Positions 62,992-64,000 of a DNA stretch of 64,000 bases are shown here, piece by piece. The translations under genes were made by a program, and so were the position numbers. Under the pieces are notes generated by a model, which worked only from the letters and a program-made list of their open reading frames with translations, had not been told where the DNA came from and did no database searches. Source of the DNA: Styela clava (taxonomy: Eukaryota; Chordata; Ascidiacea; Stolidobranchia; Styelidae); contig NC_135262.1 in assembly GCF_964204865.1 (NCBI RefSeq), positions 11,532,001 through 11,596,000 on the forward strand, in the 5' to 3' direction. Position 1 is the stretch's first letter. The number at the start of each line of letters is the position of its first letter.

Positions 62992-63463
62992 TCATCGACG
63001 ACAATACGGACACCGCATCAAATTATTCATCAGCTGGCACAGTCTGCAGAGTAGAGGTGGATGAGTGCAGAATGGGAACGGAACAGTTGCTATTCGAGTC
63101 CGGCATTCAACACAATTCAGTAGGAATGAAACCAAGACGGACGACCTGGAAGCAAATAATATAAGCAACTTTATGTTTATCGTTTTTCACTAACGAATCA
63201 CCGATATAAGACATATATAGTTAACTAATATGATAGCACTTATATCCTACTGGATATATTCTCACCTCAAAATGTCGTGGCCAGTTACAATAGATATGGC
63301 GTTCAATGGTCGTTCCCGTGGACAGCAAGCACAAGACTGTTCTGAAATCTCACAGTTGTGACAGAGGAGCGGCGGATGAATAGACTTGCAAGTAACAAAT
63401 CCAACATTGGCAACGTCTCTCAAACATCTCACGCAGTTCAATAGTCTGCACATTACCGGTAGT
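62992..63463 (-). CDS. Double-RING small protein, 3' part, last two exons (RING gene 5)
   Basis: Exon 63463-63266 follows CTTAAG and ends ATTTTGAG before a GTGAGA donor; it is 198 bp, phase 2 at both ends. The 120-bp intron ends TTGCTTCCAG. The last exon, 63145-62992, ends in TGA. The first exon encodes C-x2-C-x11-C-x3-H-x4-C-x2-C-x6-C-x2-C. The last encodes C-x2-C-x11-C-x1-H-x4-C-x2-C-x8-C-P-Y-C, a canonical C3HC4 RING, and stops two residues later. Both modules share Leu-Asn-Cys at the start and His-Pro-Pro-Leu-Leu-Cys in the middle, so one arose from the other. The upstream exon was not found before the window edge; alternatively translation begins at 63537, giving a hydrophobic N-terminus and no intron. 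The frame continues past the donor for only two codons, which favours splicing. Confidence 0.65.
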
Positions 63464-63617
63464 CTTAAGAAAAATATATAGCTTAGGATAGATAGACTGC
63501 AGTTAAATAGCAGACACAAATAACTCGTTCGAGACAAGCAAGTGGAGATTAGTACAACATCTCAACAGTTCTGTTTATCTAAGCCAGTCTGTAAATAGCG
63601 AGGTATACAACAAATAC

Positions 63618-63728
63618 GGGACCTCAAGAAGTATGTGCACCAAGATGACGCACAATCTGAACATAGTATGTGTACCAGGTTAGGGTTCAGGCAGTGGGCC
63701 ATCTTGGTGCACATACTTCGGGAGCGCC
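63618..63728. mobile_element. Palindromic MITE, GTACCAAGATGGCGCAC family, copy 3
   Basis: Left arm AAGTATGTGCACCAAGATGA and right arm its near-exact reverse complement, bounded by GGGACCTC and GGGAGCGCCC. The centre contains GTATGTGTACCAGGTTAGGG, itself related to the arms, so the element is a palindrome built of smaller palindromic blocks. It lies immediately upstream of the double-RING gene. Confidence 0.7.
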
Positions 63729-64000
63729 CAAAATACATGATACCCTAAAATTCAAATTCTGTTAATTAACGTAGACGGCCAGAAGGAGGGCTGTTGTGTT
63801 AGGATACAGTTTGTTCTGACAATGTGCAATTCTGCTCCAATATTTGGATATTCCAACAGGAATGACTCCCACAACACTAATGCCGGTGAGTGATATGATA
63901 AAATGCGACATCTGGGACTCTATAAAGTGCCGCTTATAAGTGCTAGTGTAGCAACTAACCCCCAAATGTACCCCATTTCATGTTGAAATCATCAAAACAA
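63729..64000. other. No gene called; weak minus-strand frame
   Basis: A minus-strand frame (63965-63762) includes a hydrophobic stretch then a Lys-Tyr-Trp and Ala-His-Cys-Gln segment, and ends in a stop. It looks somewhat protein-like but cannot be tied to the double-RING gene by phase, and no family was recognised. Confidence 0.25.

Overview
The window reads as a stretch of AT-rich metazoan nuclear DNA. Genes are sparse, split by short GT-AG introns, and surrounded by many short non-autonomous DNA transposons, hAT-type elements above all. No bacterial-style operon, ribosome binding site, rRNA, tRNA or CRISPR array was seen. A marine invertebrate, possibly an ascidian tunicate, would fit, but that identification rests on general genome style and is a guess.

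The main content is a dispersed family of very small genes whose products end in a RING-type zinc finger of the MDM2/IAP spacing class. Four complete two-exon members were reconstructed from splice sites and reading frame: 18539-18939 (+), 27502-28093 (-), 34525-34973 (-) and 45995-46848 (-). A fifth gene, 62992-63463 (-), is seen only from its last two exons and carries two RING modules in succession. Every junction seen splits an arginine codon after AG (phase 2). The putative proteins are 98, 103, 103 and 134 residues long. Three of them (27.5, 34.5 and 46 kb) lack the histidine ligand and carry a Cys-Cys pair instead. Two are recent copies carried by a segmental duplication.

Layout. 1-0.8 kb: two internal exons of a CYYR1/Shisa-like single-pass membrane protein on the minus strand. 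0.9-18.5 kb: no supportable gene; a Mutator-like MITE, several hAT elements, a 1.4-kb palindrome at 14.7-16.1 kb and small repeat families. 18.5-18.9 kb: RING gene 1. 19-26.5 kb: intergenic, with hAT remnants. 26.5-44.3 kb: a local array of diverged segmental duplications (units A, B and a partial C); A and B each carry one RING gene, and the units have been interrupted by a TA-flanked MITE and hAT insertions. 45.9-46.9 kb: RING gene 4. 47.9-48.1 kb: a possible PARP-domain exon or relic. 50.3-53.2 kb: a 1.5-kb tandem duplication. 53.5-54.4 kb: a hAT deletion derivative that still contains transposase C-terminal coding sequence. 54-63 kb: mostly intergenic. 62.9-63.5 kb: the double-RING gene.

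How the genes work together cannot be read from the DNA alone. The RING genes share exon phase and finger spacing, so they are clearly one family expanding by local duplication. RINGs of this spacing class in MDM2, IAPs and MUL1 are E3 ubiquitin ligase domains that often dimerise, but activity is unproven here, especially for members lacking the histidine. All exon coordinates, repeat boundaries and homology statements were made by eye.
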